This document shows positions 26,811-35,160 of a DNA stretch of 64,000 nucleotides, piece by piece. The notes beneath the pieces are model-generated. The model was not told the origin of the DNA. It saw only the letters and a program-made list of their open reading frames with translations, and ran no database searches. Every line of letters begins with the position of its first letter. Within the stretch, counting starts at the first letter, position 1. This DNA is from Micromonospora noduli (lineage in GTDB: Bacteria > Actinomycetota > Actinomycetes > Mycobacteriales > Micromonosporaceae). The stretch is taken from positions 1-64,000 of the forward strand of contig NZ_PYAK01000013.1 of NCBI RefSeq assembly GCF_003264365.1, given 5' to 3'. Both the position numbers and the translations under genes were made by a program.

Positions 26811-28895
26811 TCAGCTCGCCGTGCAGGTCAGCGCCGGTGTACTGGGCGTGCCGCTCGACGAGCCGAGGAACCCGAACGCGGTGCTCGCGCCGGCGCCCAG
26901 TGCCCCGTTGTAGGCGACGTTGCGGGCGGTGACCGCCGACCCCTGGCTCGTGACTGTTGCGTTCCAGGCCTGGCTGATGCTCTGGCCACCAGCGAAGGTC
27001 CACGTCACGGTCCAGTTGCTGATCGCCGAGGTTCCCGCGGTGACCCGTACCTCGCCCTGGAAGCCGCCGGTCCACTGGCTGGTCACCGCGTACGTCGCGG
27101 TGCAGCCCGCCGCCGGGGGTGGGGTGGTGGGCGGTGGGGTGGTGGGCGGTGGGGTGGTGGGCGGTGGCGTGGTGACGGAACCACCCCAGCCGGCGGTGGA
27201 GTCCAGCCAGGCGGCGCGTCGCAGCATCCAGTCCCGCATGACCTGGACCTGCCCCTGCCAGGTGGGCGAGGTCGGGGTGCGGAAGAAGCTGACCGTCGGT
27301 GCCGTCAGGTTGGGCCAGCGTTGGAAGTTGCGCTGGGCCGCGTTGGTCAGCGGGGCCGCGAGAGCATTTATCCGGGTCTGGAGCGCGGCGTCGGAGAGCA
27401 GGCCCCGTCGCAGCGTCTGCCAGCGCGATCGGGCCTGGTTGACGAACGCGGGGTCGCGCAGTAACTGGGCGAACCAGTCGTTGGCCGACGGCTGCCGGGT
27501 CTGCTGGTGCTGCCAGCCCGATACCTGGTCGTTGGCGAAGAACCCACCGACGCCGAAGCTGAGGTCGAAGTCCCACAGCGGACCCGCGAAGATCTTGCTG
27601 TCCCGGTCCTTGTAGAAGTGCGAGCTGCGGACGTAGGCGTCCATCTCCCGGCTCAGCTCGTTGACGATCATGAGGTCGATGAAGGAGTCGACGTCGATGT
27701 ACTTGCGGTATCCGGTGGTCGGGTCGGCGAAGTTCGACGAGTGCAGCACGTCGTTGAACTCCTGGAGGTGACCGCGCAGCCAGTCCCGTTGCTGCGGTTG
27801 CAGGGGCGACGGGTCGGCTACCTCAAGGTAGTTCCAGCAGGTGGCCGCCGGCCCGGTGCACGGCAACGTCGGCTCCTCGGCCGCCATCCACTCGAATTTC
27901 CAGATGTACCCGCCCTGGATCTTCGGCAGTGTCACGTCGTCGGAGTCCAACTGCTTGAGGTCGAGGCGGTCCTTGGAGTTCTTGATCGTCTCCATGAACA
28001 TGTAGACGCCCATGTAGTCGCTGGCACCCACCGGTGCGGCGTCCGTGTTGAGGTAGAACTCGGCGAACGCGTAGCGCGGGGCGGGCAGCCCCATCTCGCG
28101 CCCGAGGTCGTAGACGAGAGCCTCACGGATCAGCGCCTTGTCGGGGAACGGGCCGCGCAACACCCAGTCGGAGTCGGCGGGCATGCCCAGCACCGGGTGG
28201 TCGGCGTCGTCGTCCTCGTTGTCCCAGAACTCGACGCGGAACGGCGTCTTCTCGAACGTTGCCGACGAGTTGCCGCGCAGACGGAATCCGGCCCGGGTGC
28301 TGAGCGTCGGGGCGGCCGCCAACGACGTGGTGCCGCCGCCCGTCGGTTCGAAGATCATGGTGGTGGCGTCGAAGTACTCACGGTCTGGCCGGCCGGCACC
28401 GTACGAGTCGATCAGTACCACCGGCAGGTCGTGGGCGGTGGTGACGTTCTGGGCGGCGTACATGGCGGTGCCGGGCGCGCCCGTCGGCGTCTGGCCGACG
28501 AACGCCTGTGCCCGCAACTGGGTGGTGCGGGTGAAGCGCAGCGCCGAGCCCGAATAGAGCGACGACTGGGCGGTGGGTGGCTGCCCGTTGGTGGTGTAGC
28601 GGATCTGGGCACCGCTGACCGTGCTGCTCAGCGTCACCGTCACCTCCCCCCGGAAGGTGCCGCTGGGCACCGAGAAGGTGATGTCGCCGGCCAGGTCGTC
28701 TGCCGCGGCATCGGCGGCCGGGGTGCCGGCGGGGAGTTCGGTCACCGGTTGGGCGACCTGGGCAGCGGCGGCAACGGGTTCGGCGCCGGCCGGTGGTGAG
28801 GACACCACGAGGAGGCCTGCGACGAACACGGCGGTGGCGGCGATCCCGGCGGCACGAAGGGCCGCCACCGGAAGACCGGTGTTGCGGGTGGTCAT
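26811..28895 (-). CDS. Secreted CotH kinase-like protein with CBM2
   Basis: 694 residues. Signal peptide (~17-38, ending PPAGA), chitobiase/CHB_HEX_C-like beta domain ~71-135 (SGAQIRYTTNGQPPT), CotH domain ~150-565 with FRLRGNSSATFEKTPFRVEF (Lys region), GVYMFMETIK and the metal-binding FAGPLWDFDLSFG, then a TTPPP linker and a cellulose-binding CBM2 (~597-694, GCTATYAV...QWTGGFQGEV). CotH proteins are atypical kinases of spore-coat proteins; here the kinase-like domain is exported and tied to a polysaccharide binder. Overlaps VTC start by 4 bp. ATG 28895, GGAGG 10 bases upstream. Last gene of the three-gene operon. Confidence 0.9.
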   Translation of the reverse strand: MTTRNTGLPVAALRAAGIAATAVFVAGLLVVSSPPAGAEPVAAAAQVAQPVTELPAGTPAADAAADDLAGDITFSVPSGTFRGEVTVTLSSTVSGAQIRYTTNGQPPTAQSSLYSGSALRFTRTTQLRAQAFVGQTPTGAPGTAMYAAQNVTTAHDLPVVLIDSYGAGRPDREYFDATTMIFEPTGGGTTSLAAAPTLSTRAGFRLRGNSSATFEKTPFRVEFWDNEDDDADHPVLGMPADSDWVLRGPFPDKALIREALVYDLGREMGLPAPRYAFAEFYLNTDAAPVGASDYMGVYMFMETIKNSKDRLDLKQLDSDDVTLPKIQGGYIWKFEWMAAEEPTLPCTGPAATCWNYLEVADPSPLQPQQRDWLRGHLQEFNDVLHSSNFADPTTGYRKYIDVDSFIDLMIVNELSREMDAYVRSSHFYKDRDSKIFAGPLWDFDLSFGVGGFFANDQVSGWQHQQTRQPSANDWFAQLLRDPAFVNQARSRWQTLRRGLLSDAALQTRINALAAPLTNAAQRNFQRWPNLTAPTVSFFRTPTSPTWQGQVQVMRDWMLRRAAWLDSTAGWGGSVTTPPPTTPPPTTPPPTTPPPAAGCTATYAVTSQWTGGFQGEVRVTAGTSAISNWTVTWTFAGGQSISQAWNATVTSQGSAVTARNVAYNGALGAGASTAFGFLGSSSGTPSTPALTCTAS
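27121..27165 (-). repeat. 15-bp tandem repeat encoding the TTPPP linker
   Basis: Three perfect 15-base units (GGGGTGGTGGGCGGT on the plus strand) code for Thr-Thr-Pro-Pro-Pro repeats between the CotH and CBM2 domains. In-frame, so copy changes would alter only linker length. Confidence 0.9.
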
Positions 28896-29713
28896 GCGCA
28901 CGATGCCTCCTGTTCTGATCGGGTGGGAACGGGCAACTCCAGGAGCGCCGAGGACGGGTCGGCGCGGAAATGGCGGCGTAGCGTCCGACGCCACGGCACA
29001 TCGGGAAGGTCCAGGCGGAGTGCCGCGAGACCGGTGGCGTACTTCGAGATGCGTACGGGCCGGGTCCCGCGCTGCCACAGCGCACGGTCGACCAGCGAAG
29101 GGGCCGAGCTGGTCTTGGTCTCGACCACGGCGATGCCGGGCAGTCGCAGGGTTTGGTCACCGTCCTGCCAGGTGAGCCCGGTGTCGATGGTGACCCGGCT
29201 CGCGGTCGCGGGCAGCAGCAGAGTGGAGCGACGGTAGCTGGTGACAAGCACCGGCTCGAGCGGGCTGCCGCTGAGATTGGACAGGATCAACTCCCGGTCG
29301 AGCACCTCGTTGACGAACCCGCGCCCGGACCGGACGGTGCGGCGGTCCTCGGCGAGATACGGCAGTCGGTGTTTGGTGACCCGTCCGCGTGCGCCGCTGA
29401 TCTTCACTTCAAGCCAGCACTGGGCGGAGTCGAGGTAGGTCCGGGTCCGTACCTTGAAGCGCCTGCGCCGCCGGTACGCGGCGCAGTGGTAGCTGGCCAG
29501 GCAGGGCGTGTCGAAGTACACGGACTCGTACCGGAAGCTGCGCTCACCGTCGATGTCCAGCACGCGGGCGTACGGGGTGAGCTGGTCCAGCAGTTGCGGC
29601 AACTCGTCCACCGCGATGACGTACTTGCGGTCCACCCTGCACTGCAGCGCCGCCCGGTCGATCACCTCGGCGAGTGCGATCGGCGCCAGCGTCGCCAGCG
29701 GTGGCGCGTTCAT
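28892..29713 (-). CDS. VTC-domain polyphosphate polymerase family protein
   Basis: 273 residues. VTC-type tunnel features: RVDRKYVI near the start, SVYFDTP, RRRFKVRTRTYLDS, CWLEVKISGARG, KHRLPY, ...VVETKTS and RISKYATGLA; the alternating basic strands and Glu residues are those of CYTH/VTC triphosphate-binding folds. In eukaryotes VTC4 makes polyphosphate; bacterial relatives stand beside CotH and DUF4956. Overlaps both neighbours by 4 bp, so tightly coupled. Substrate unproven. Confidence 0.9.
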   Translation of the reverse strand: MNAPPLATLAPIALAEVIDRAALQCRVDRKYVIAVDELPQLLDQLTPYARVLDIDGERSFRYESVYFDTPCLASYHCAAYRRRRRFKVRTRTYLDSAQCWLEVKISGARGRVTKHRLPYLAEDRRTVRSGRGFVNEVLDRELILSNLSGSPLEPVLVTSYRRSTLLLPATASRVTIDTGLTWQDGDQTLRLPGIAVVETKTSSAPSLVDRALWQRGTRPVRISKYATGLAALRLDLPDVPWRRTLRRHFRADPSSALLELPVPTRSEQEASCA

Positions 29714-30312
29714 CGAAGCGCTCCGGCCCGTACCGACTTGCTGGTGCCGGTCGCCGCGCTGCGCCGGGCGACCGAGTATCGGACGTCGACCACTGTGGTC
29801 TCGTTGACCATGTCGAGCCGCTGGACGATGGCGTTGTGCACCCGGGCGTTGAGCAGTTGTTCCAGCTGGGCGACGAGAGCGACGTGATCGGTGACGGCGG
29901 AGTCGAGCACCATGATCTGGTGCCGGTAGTGCCGGAGCAGCCTTCGGTGATCGCCGATGAACATCACCGCGACGATGAGTGCCATCAGACCTCCGCTGAG
30001 CCAGACCGAGGTGGTGCTGAGTGCGCCGAGAATGCCCAGTGCGAGAGCGGAGAAGTAGTACGCGACCTCGTGCTGGTCGAGCTCCGTCGACCGGAGTCGG
30101 ATGATGGAGAGCACTCCGAACAGCGCCAGCCCCAGCCCGAGCCCGGCCCCGACGTCACTGGCGCTCAGCGCGCTCGCCACCGCGAGGACGCCGACGTTGA
30201 CCCCCAGGTAGGCGACGACCAGGTCGCGCCGGCGGTGCCGGGGGAAGTAGAGCCCGAAGACGAGCAGCGCCACCGCGCAGATGTCGATCGCGAACAGGAC
30301 GAGCTGCGACAT
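29710..30312 (-). CDS. DUF4956 membrane protein
   Basis: 200 residues. Four to five membrane segments in the first 130 residues (LVLFAIDICAVALLVFGLYF, VVAYLGVNVGVLAV, LGLGLALFGVLSIIRLRSTEL, LALGILGAL, ALIVAVMFIG), then a cytoplasmic tail with VDVRYSVARR. FGVLSIIRLRSTE is the DUF4956 hallmark. First gene of the DUF4956-VTC-CotH operon; its promoter must lie in the 853-bp gap upstream. Confidence 0.92.
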   Translation of the reverse strand: MSQLVLFAIDICAVALLVFGLYFPRHRRRDLVVAYLGVNVGVLAVASALSASDVGAGLGLGLALFGVLSIIRLRSTELDQHEVAYYFSALALGILGALSTTSVWLSGGLMALIVAVMFIGDHRRLLRHYRHQIMVLDSAVTDHVALVAQLEQLLNARVHNAIVQRLDMVNETTVVDVRYSVARRSAATGTSKSVRAGALR

Positions 30313-30409
30313 CGCTGGGGTTCCTCCTGGTTCACGCCGGAGTGGACCGACGCCAGGCCGCCGTCGCTGCGTGGCGACCTGCGGAAGGTGGCCGGACCCC
30401 CGGGCTACT

Positions 30410-30431
30410 TTTCGGTAAACTTTCGGTATTT
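30410..30431. repeat. Two 11-bp direct repeats TTTCGGTA
   Basis: TTTCGGTAAAC (30410-30420) and TTTCGGTATTT (30421-30431) stand exactly one helical turn apart, a layout of tandem half-sites for a regulator. They share the TTTCG half of the palindrome at 30570. Located 98 bp upstream of the DUF4956 start. Confidence 0.5.
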
Positions 30432-30569
30432 CGTTGGTGACTGTAAGCAGAACATCAACCTAAGTCAATGTGTGATCTGTGCGGACATGCAGGTCCCGAG
30501 GCCGGCTGGCGAGGGTGCGGTGCGCCTGACGTGGGCAGGCTCGGGGCGCCGCCTCGGCTCGTGAGGCCA

Positions 30570-30582
30570 CCGAAACTTTCGG
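30570..30582. promoter_or_regulatory. CGAAA-C-TTTCG palindromic operator
   Basis: CCGAAACTTTCGG is a perfect 13-bp palindrome. It has the CGAAANTTTCG form that I recall being described upstream of actinomycete xylan-degradation genes, bound by LacI-type repressors. A half-site TCTTTCGG follows at 30585. Confidence 0.55.
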
Positions 30583-30669
30583 AGTCTTTCGGGCGCACGG
30601 ACGGACCTCTGGGTGGTCGCCCGGGTTCGCGTGACCGTCAGCGTGGGCGGGAGCTCAGTAGCTGTGGTG

Positions 30670-30786
30670 CCTATGGAGCTGATGCCGCAAACGAATCAGG
30701 CGAGGGGACCCGTGGTGGCGGTCGGGGTCGCGACAACCGTTCGGGGCCGTCTGCCGGTGATGTCGTAAGCGATTCAGCTCCAAAGG
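30670..30786. repeat. Dispersed palindromic-ended repeat, copy 1 (117 bp)
   Basis: Bounded by CCTATGGAGCTGATG... and ...GATTCAGCTCCAAAGG, with inverted arms GGAGCTGA/TCAGCTCC. Its reverse complement matches both ends of the 185-bp element at 55548-55732 over about 25 bases each (including GATTCGTTTGCG), while the middle differs. Has the look of a MITE or REP-type element. No open frame of note. Confidence 0.75.
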
Positions 30787-30991
30787 AGACCGCGCCCACC
30801 CATGCCCCTGTCTCGACGGCGCCGGCGGGTGCGCCGCGCTCCATCGCTCCGCGAGTGGTCGCGGGCCTCGACGGGCGAGCCTCGCCTCGTCGCTGCGGAT
30901 TCGTCGGACGACGTGAGCAGGGGCGTGCGGCCGGCGTGGTTGGTCTGCCCGATCCGGGGGCATTTCTGCATAGACGCCCTCCAATTGCCAG

Positions 30992-31020
30992 TTGCATTGG
31001 TCAGACGTGTGACCTACGCT
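30992..31020 (+). promoter_or_regulatory. Promoter of the beta-helix/ricin gene
   Basis: TTGCAT (30992-30997), 17-base spacer, TACGCT (31015-31020), about 145 bp before the GTG start. Confidence 0.5.
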
Positions 31021-31165
31021 CCCAGTAAGAATTTCGGGGCGGTTAACAAAGAGTGCGGTCGGGGCGACGGAAGTCCCCGCCGGCCCTTAGTGGCGTCGCT
31101 GTTCCGTACTCGTCGCTCGATACGCACTTTGGGCACCACATCGACGACCAGTGAGAGGAACAGAC

Positions 31166-33868
31166 GTGAAGTCAGCCATATCCACCGCTCGATTGTCAGT
31201 GTTGGCGGTGGCGGCGCTTGTCGCCGCCACACTGCCGGCAGTGCTGACAAACCAACTGCCGGCCTCGGCCGCGGTCCAGGCGACCTACTATGTCGCCCCG
31301 GACGGTAACGACGCCAATCCGGGCACCCTGCAGTCGCCATTCCGGACTCTGCAACGTGCCCGGGACGTCGTTCGTACGGTGAACACGAACATGACCGGCG
31401 ACGTGAACGTCTACCTCCGTGGTGGCACCTATCCGGTGAGCAGCACTGTCGAATTCGGGCCGAGCGACTCCGGCACCAACGGCTTCCGGGTCAGCTACGC
31501 GGCCTACGCCAATGAGAAGCCGGTCCTTGACGGCGGCGTCCAGGTGACCGGGTGGAGCCAGCACAGCGGCAACATCTGGAAGGCGCCGCTCGACCGCGCC
31601 AACAAGCTGCGGGCGCTCTACGTCAACGACAAGCGCGCGTACATGGCGTCGAAGACGATCAGCTCGGCGGGCTGTTACGGGACGTACAACATCACGGCCA
31701 ACCAGGCCTCGTGGGCCTGGGAGTCGGGCTCGCAGTGCGACGGCGCAAAATACAGCCTCAACGATTTCCCGGCCGTCGCCAACAATCAGGACGACATCGA
31801 GATCGAGACCGGAACGACCTGGACCACGGCCATCGTGGGCGTCCGGCAGGTGACCACGAGTTCCGACGGCGCCAACCGGGTGGCCCTCTTCCAGCAACCG
31901 GGTGCGGCCATCGCGCAGGGCGCGTTCAACGGCAACGCGCAGGTTGGTGGAACCCACAAGGTGATGAACGCCTACGAGTTCCTGGACGCCCCCGGGGAGT
32001 TCTACTTCGACAAGACCAGCCGGACGCTCTACTACTACAAGGCCAGTGCCGAGAACATGTCGACCGCGACGGTCTACGCGCCGAACAACGTGACCACCGT
32101 GTTGCGGGTGGCCGGCACCTCGACGAGCAGCCACGCGCGCAACATCACCTTTTCCGGCCTCACGGTGCAGCACTCCGACTGGAACCTGGTCAACGTCGCC
32201 GGATCGTCCTTCAAGCAGGCGCAGCAGGGCAATCTCAGCGCGAACGTGTACGCCAAGGGCAACTTCCACGTCTACCACTACCGCAACGTCGATGTGGTTC
32301 CCGGCATCGTCCAGGTGCAGAACGCCGACGGGATCCTCCTGCAACGCAACCGGATCCAACACACCGGTTCCGACGGGATCAGCATGGTCAACGACGTGCA
32401 GGGCACACAGTTGATCGGCAACCACACCAACGACATCGCGGGGTCCGCGATCCTCGTGGGCCATCCACAGCACGTCTACATCGGGGACGGCACGTCGACC
32501 AACCGGGAGAAGTACTCGGCGTCGGTCGAGGGGCTGCCGAAGAACATCGACATCAAGAACAACTACCTCTACGACAGCGCGGTCCTGTTCAACGGGCACA
32601 GCCCCATCTCCGCGTACTTCGCCGACACACTGACCATCCAGCGCAACCGGATCGAGAAGACCCCGTGGTCGGGCATCACGCTCGGCTGGGGCTGGTGGAA
32701 CTTCGACGGATCGTCGGGCTCGATCGTGCCGAACCGACCGACCACCACGGCGAGAAACAACACCATCAGCTACAACCACATCATCGACACGGTGCAACGC
32801 CTCAGCGACACGGCTCCCATTTACACGCTTGGGAGCCAGCCCGGCACCACCATTACGAACAACTACCTCCAGGGCGTTCCGTCGGGCCACAAGTACGGAT
32901 TGCACCCGGATGAGGGCTCGGCGTTCATCACCTTCCGCGACAACGTCCTGAGTATCGACAAGAACGTCACCTGGATGATCAACTCGGACGACTTCGGGCG
33001 GAAGCACGATCTGAGCATCACGCAGATCTACGGCCCGATCAACAAGGTCTCGAACAAGAATCTGCCGAACAGCACGGTCGGCGACATCCTCGTCTCCTCC
33101 GACTATGTCTGGCCGGCGGTGGCGTACGGCATTGCCGCGAATTCCGGTCTTGAGGACGCGTACCGGGACATCATTCCGGCGAGCAATTTCTCCGCGCCGA
33201 ACTACGCGCTGCCGGCCAGCACCTTCGTCACCAGTGCCACCGCGTCGATCCCGATCCGGAGCATCGGCGACGCCACCAGATCGGTCTGGCTGGCTCCGTA
33301 CGGCACGACCACCTTCACCGCCGGGGCGACGATGACCAGGGCCACCGGCACCGCCACGTCCATCGCCGTGCCAGCCACTCAGGGCGAGTACCGGCTCTAC
33401 GTCGTCGACGCACAGGGCAACCGGTCGGCCGAGTCGACAGCGATCGTCCGGCAGCAGCAGGGCGGTGGCAGCGGTACGGGGAGCGGACAACTCGTGGGTG
33501 GCCAGTCCGGCCGCTGTGTCGAGGTGCCCAACTCCTCGACCACCAACGGCACTCAGACCCAGCTCTGGGACTGCTCCACCGGCACCAACCAGCGGTGGAC
33601 CCACACCGCCAGCAAGCAGCTGACCGTGTACGGCAACAAATGTCTGGACGCCTCCGGGGCGGGCACGGCCAACGGCACCGCGGTCATCATCTGGGACTGC
33701 CACGGCGGGCTCAACCAGCAGTGGAACGTCAACACCAACGGCACCGTGACGAACGCCCAGTCGGGGCTCTGTCTCGACGCCAACGGCGCCGCCACCGCCA
33801 ACGGCACGAAGCTCATCCTCTGGTCCTGTAACGGCGGCACGAACCAGCGGTGGACGCTGCGTAGCTGA
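31166..33868 (+). CDS. Secreted right-handed beta-helix enzyme with ricin-type lectin domain
   Basis: 900 residues from GTG 31166 (GAGAGGA 6 bases upstream). Sec signal peptide to about residue 35 (LPASA). Residues ~40-700 form a parallel beta helix starting YYVAPDGNDANPGT, with repeated short strand/turn units (ADGILLQRNRIQHTGSDGIS, IDIKNNYLYDSAV, TISYNHIIDT). This start and length fit the GH141/GH120-like group of beta-helix glycosidases. A short FnIII-like stretch is followed by a ricin B lectin/CBM13 domain (~775-900) with three QxW repeats (TNQRW, LNQQW, TNQRW). Extracellular polysaccharide hydrolysis; substrate uncertain. Confidence 0.87.
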   Translation: MKSAISTARLSVLAVAALVAATLPAVLTNQLPASAAVQATYYVAPDGNDANPGTLQSPFRTLQRARDVVRTVNTNMTGDVNVYLRGGTYPVSSTVEFGPSDSGTNGFRVSYAAYANEKPVLDGGVQVTGWSQHSGNIWKAPLDRANKLRALYVNDKRAYMASKTISSAGCYGTYNITANQASWAWESGSQCDGAKYSLNDFPAVANNQDDIEIETGTTWTTAIVGVRQVTTSSDGANRVALFQQPGAAIAQGAFNGNAQVGGTHKVMNAYEFLDAPGEFYFDKTSRTLYYYKASAENMSTATVYAPNNVTTVLRVAGTSTSSHARNITFSGLTVQHSDWNLVNVAGSSFKQAQQGNLSANVYAKGNFHVYHYRNVDVVPGIVQVQNADGILLQRNRIQHTGSDGISMVNDVQGTQLIGNHTNDIAGSAILVGHPQHVYIGDGTSTNREKYSASVEGLPKNIDIKNNYLYDSAVLFNGHSPISAYFADTLTIQRNRIEKTPWSGITLGWGWWNFDGSSGSIVPNRPTTTARNNTISYNHIIDTVQRLSDTAPIYTLGSQPGTTITNNYLQGVPSGHKYGLHPDEGSAFITFRDNVLSIDKNVTWMINSDDFGRKHDLSITQIYGPINKVSNKNLPNSTVGDILVSSDYVWPAVAYGIAANSGLEDAYRDIIPASNFSAPNYALPASTFVTSATASIPIRSIGDATRSVWLAPYGTTTFTAGATMTRATGTATSIAVPATQGEYRLYVVDAQGNRSAESTAIVRQQQGGGSGTGSGQLVGGQSGRCVEVPNSSTTNGTQTQLWDCSTGTNQRWTHTASKQLTVYGNKCLDASGAGTANGTAVIIWDCHGGLNQQWNVNTNGTVTNAQSGLCLDANGAATANGTKLILWSCNGGTNQRWTLRS

Positions 33869-33871
33869 CCG

Positions 33872-33925
33872 ACCAGAAGCCCCCGGGGCCAGGCCGACAC
33901 GGGCCTGGCCCCGGCTACTTCTGGT
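33872..33925 (+). terminator. Long terminator of the beta-helix gene
   Basis: Inner perfect 11-bp stem (33885-33895 with 33902-33912), outer stem ACCAGAAG/CTTCTGGT (33872-33879 with 33918-33925). Confidence 0.85.
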
Positions 33926-33950
33926 ACGCGGGCCGCTGGCGTGGGTGTGG

Positions 33951-33980
33951 GCATCGACCGTCGGACTCGACGGTCGATGC
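33951..33980. terminator. 12-bp hairpin downstream of the 73-residue gene
   Basis: Perfect stem GCATCGACCGTC/GACGGTCGATGC with a 6-base loop, 36 bp beyond the stop of the minus-strand gene at 34016. Confidence 0.7.
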
Positions 33981-34015
33981 CGACACGTGCTGCCGGGTCG
34001 ATCCGACAGGCGTCG

Positions 34016-34237
34016 TTACTTGGCGGCGTTCAGGGCCACCAGTGCCTGGGCGGTACGGAAGTACGGGCTGCGACCGAGGTCGCCGACAGTGGTGATGTTG
34101 AACGCCTCCTTGAGCAGCTTGGCATCGCCGGCGCTGACGCCGGTGAGCGCATCCACCGGGGAGTCGACCAGCTCGGCGAGAGTCTTGTCCTGGTAGGCCT
34201 TGACGACCAGCTTGCTGAAATCGGTGGCGACAGTCAT
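34016..34237 (-). CDS. Small helix-hairpin-helix-like protein
   Basis: 73 residues: ALTGVSAGDAKLLKEAFNITTVGDLG resembles a helix-hairpin-helix fold of the kind found in DUF4332 or SAM-like modules, where the LTGVS..A..L loop contacts DNA or protein. ATG 34237 has GAAGGAG five bases upstream. Stand-alone gene between two hairpins. Such proteins are common in actinomycetes; function unknown. Confidence 0.8.
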   Translation of the reverse strand: MTVATDFSKLVVKAYQDKTLAELVDSPVDALTGVSAGDAKLLKEAFNITTVGDLGRSPYFRTAQALVALNAAK

Positions 34238-34339
34238 TCGTTCTCCTTCGATCTGTGGGGTGGCGGAACCAGATCATCATGTACGGGCCGGGATCCACTG
34301 TGAACAGCGACGAGGGGCCGCCGGGCACTCGTCAGGCGG

Positions 34340-34654
34340 TCACGCCTCCGGCGTGGCCTCGGCCGTCCCGGTCGGCTCGGCGGCCTCGTCGTCCTTCGAG
34401 GGTTCCTCCTCGTCCGCCGCCTTGACGCGCGCGGGCTCGGTCCAGGAGAACTCGATCTCGACGGACACCTCCGTCTCGTTCTCCCGCTCGATCTCCAGCT
34501 CGCACCGCACCGTGTCCGCGACGGTCACCGCACCCGCCGCGCCGTAGAAGAGCCGCCCGTCAGACTCCAGCTGGTTCGCCAGTTGGCGCAGCCAGGCGGC
34601 CAGGTCCGAGCGCGACACGGTACGGGCGTCCTCGTAGATATCCATGTCGGCCAT
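34340..34654 (-). CDS. Amphi-Trp domain protein
   Basis: 104 residues. Residues ~4-75 show the amphi-Trp pattern (DIYEDARTVSRSDLAAWLRQ, LANQLESDGRL, ...ELEIERENETEVSVEIEFSW), followed by an acidic low-complexity tail (ADEEEPSKDDEAAEPTG). ATG 34654 with TGGAG seven bases upstream; Met4 is an alternative. Soluble; function not established for the family. Confidence 0.87.
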   Translation of the reverse strand: MADMDIYEDARTVSRSDLAAWLRQLANQLESDGRLFYGAAGAVTVADTVRCELEIERENETEVSVEIEFSWTEPARVKAADEEEPSKDDEAAEPTGTAEATPEA

Positions 34655-34669
34655 GCTCGCACTCCACAA

Positions 34670-34798
34670 AGGACAGCGTGCGCAGGGCTTCGGCTTCGGA
34701 CGTCCCGGCCGGCATGATATGGATCTTGCCGGTGGCGATCGTCCGGGAAATTTCGGCTTCGGAGGTGCCGTCGGACAGCGTGCGGGTAATGCTGGGCG
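34670..34798. pseudogene. Possible coding remnant with internal duplication
   Basis: Two copies of GGACAGCGTGCG (34671 and 34774 region) and of TTCGGCTTCGGA lie about 70-100 bp apart in partly mirrored order. One minus-strand frame reads a natural-looking peptide with a repeated GTSEAE motif (RTLSDGTSEAEISRTIATGK ... MPAGTSEAEALRTLS), then runs into the amphi-Trp gene in another frame. No start and stop define a gene. Confidence 0.3.
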
Positions 34799-35095
34799 AT
34801 GAAATCCACCTGGAAGCCCCACGAGAAGCACGGTGGCCTGTCGGACAAGGACAAGCGCGAGCTGCCGGAGACCGTCTTCGCGTTTCCCGGCAAACGCAAG
34901 GAACCGATGACCGACGCCAGCCACGTCCGCAACGCCGTCGCCCGGTTCGACCAGGTGCAGGGCGTCACCGACAAGGACCGGGACCTGGCCTTCCAGAACA
35001 TCCTCGCCGCCGCCAAGCACTACGGTGTCGACGTCGCCGAGACGAACTGGCGCCAACTCGGCAAACTCCCGCACACACCGAACCCCGCCCACTGA
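34799..35095 (+). CDS. DUF6582 family small protein
   Basis: 98 residues. LPETVFAFPGKRKEPMTDASHVRNAVARFDQVQGVTDKDRDLAFQNILAAAKHYGVDV is the compact domain of this family: a short 'FAFP..RK.P' strand and three helices. Very polar and basic, cytoplasmic. No convincing ribosome site before ATG 34799. Followed 65 bp later by the FUSC gene; not clearly an operon. Confidence 0.85.
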   Translation: MKSTWKPHEKHGGLSDKDKRELPETVFAFPGKRKEPMTDASHVRNAVARFDQVQGVTDKDRDLAFQNILAAAKHYGVDVAETNWRQLGKLPHTPNPAH

Positions 35096-35160
35096 CGGGG
35101 CGTCCGCACGATTCGGCTCGCTCGCCGGATAGGTTCGTATTCGCTGGGTAAGCGGCGTGG

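Larger units (their letters stand above)
30313..31165. other. Large intergenic region with repeats and regulatory sites
   Basis: 853 bp between two divergent transcription units with no credible gene. It holds two tandem 11-bp TTTCGGTA units (30410-30431), a 13-bp palindrome (30570-30582), a dispersed repeat element (30670-30786) and a promoter for the beta-helix gene (30992-31020). Bases 30400-30480 are AT-rich compared with the surroundings. Confidence 0.7.

Noticed and set aside
27121..27165. Short repeats as a regulatory element
   Set aside because: In-frame codons for a Thr/Pro linker between CotH and CBM2 domains.
30468..31028. 186-residue frame in the 30.3-31.2 kb gap
   Set aside because: Crosses the palindromic repeat and promoter, has no ribosome site, and the residues come from repeat sequence shared with 55.7 kb.
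31196..33703. 835-residue minus-strand frame
   Set aside because: Shadow of the beta-helix/ricin gene; long open frames on the opposite strand are expected at 72% GC.
34678..35151. 157-residue plus-strand frame
   Set aside because: Runs out of frame through the DUF6582 gene, which has the family motif in another frame; only its first 40 codons look natural and they are listed as a possible remnant.
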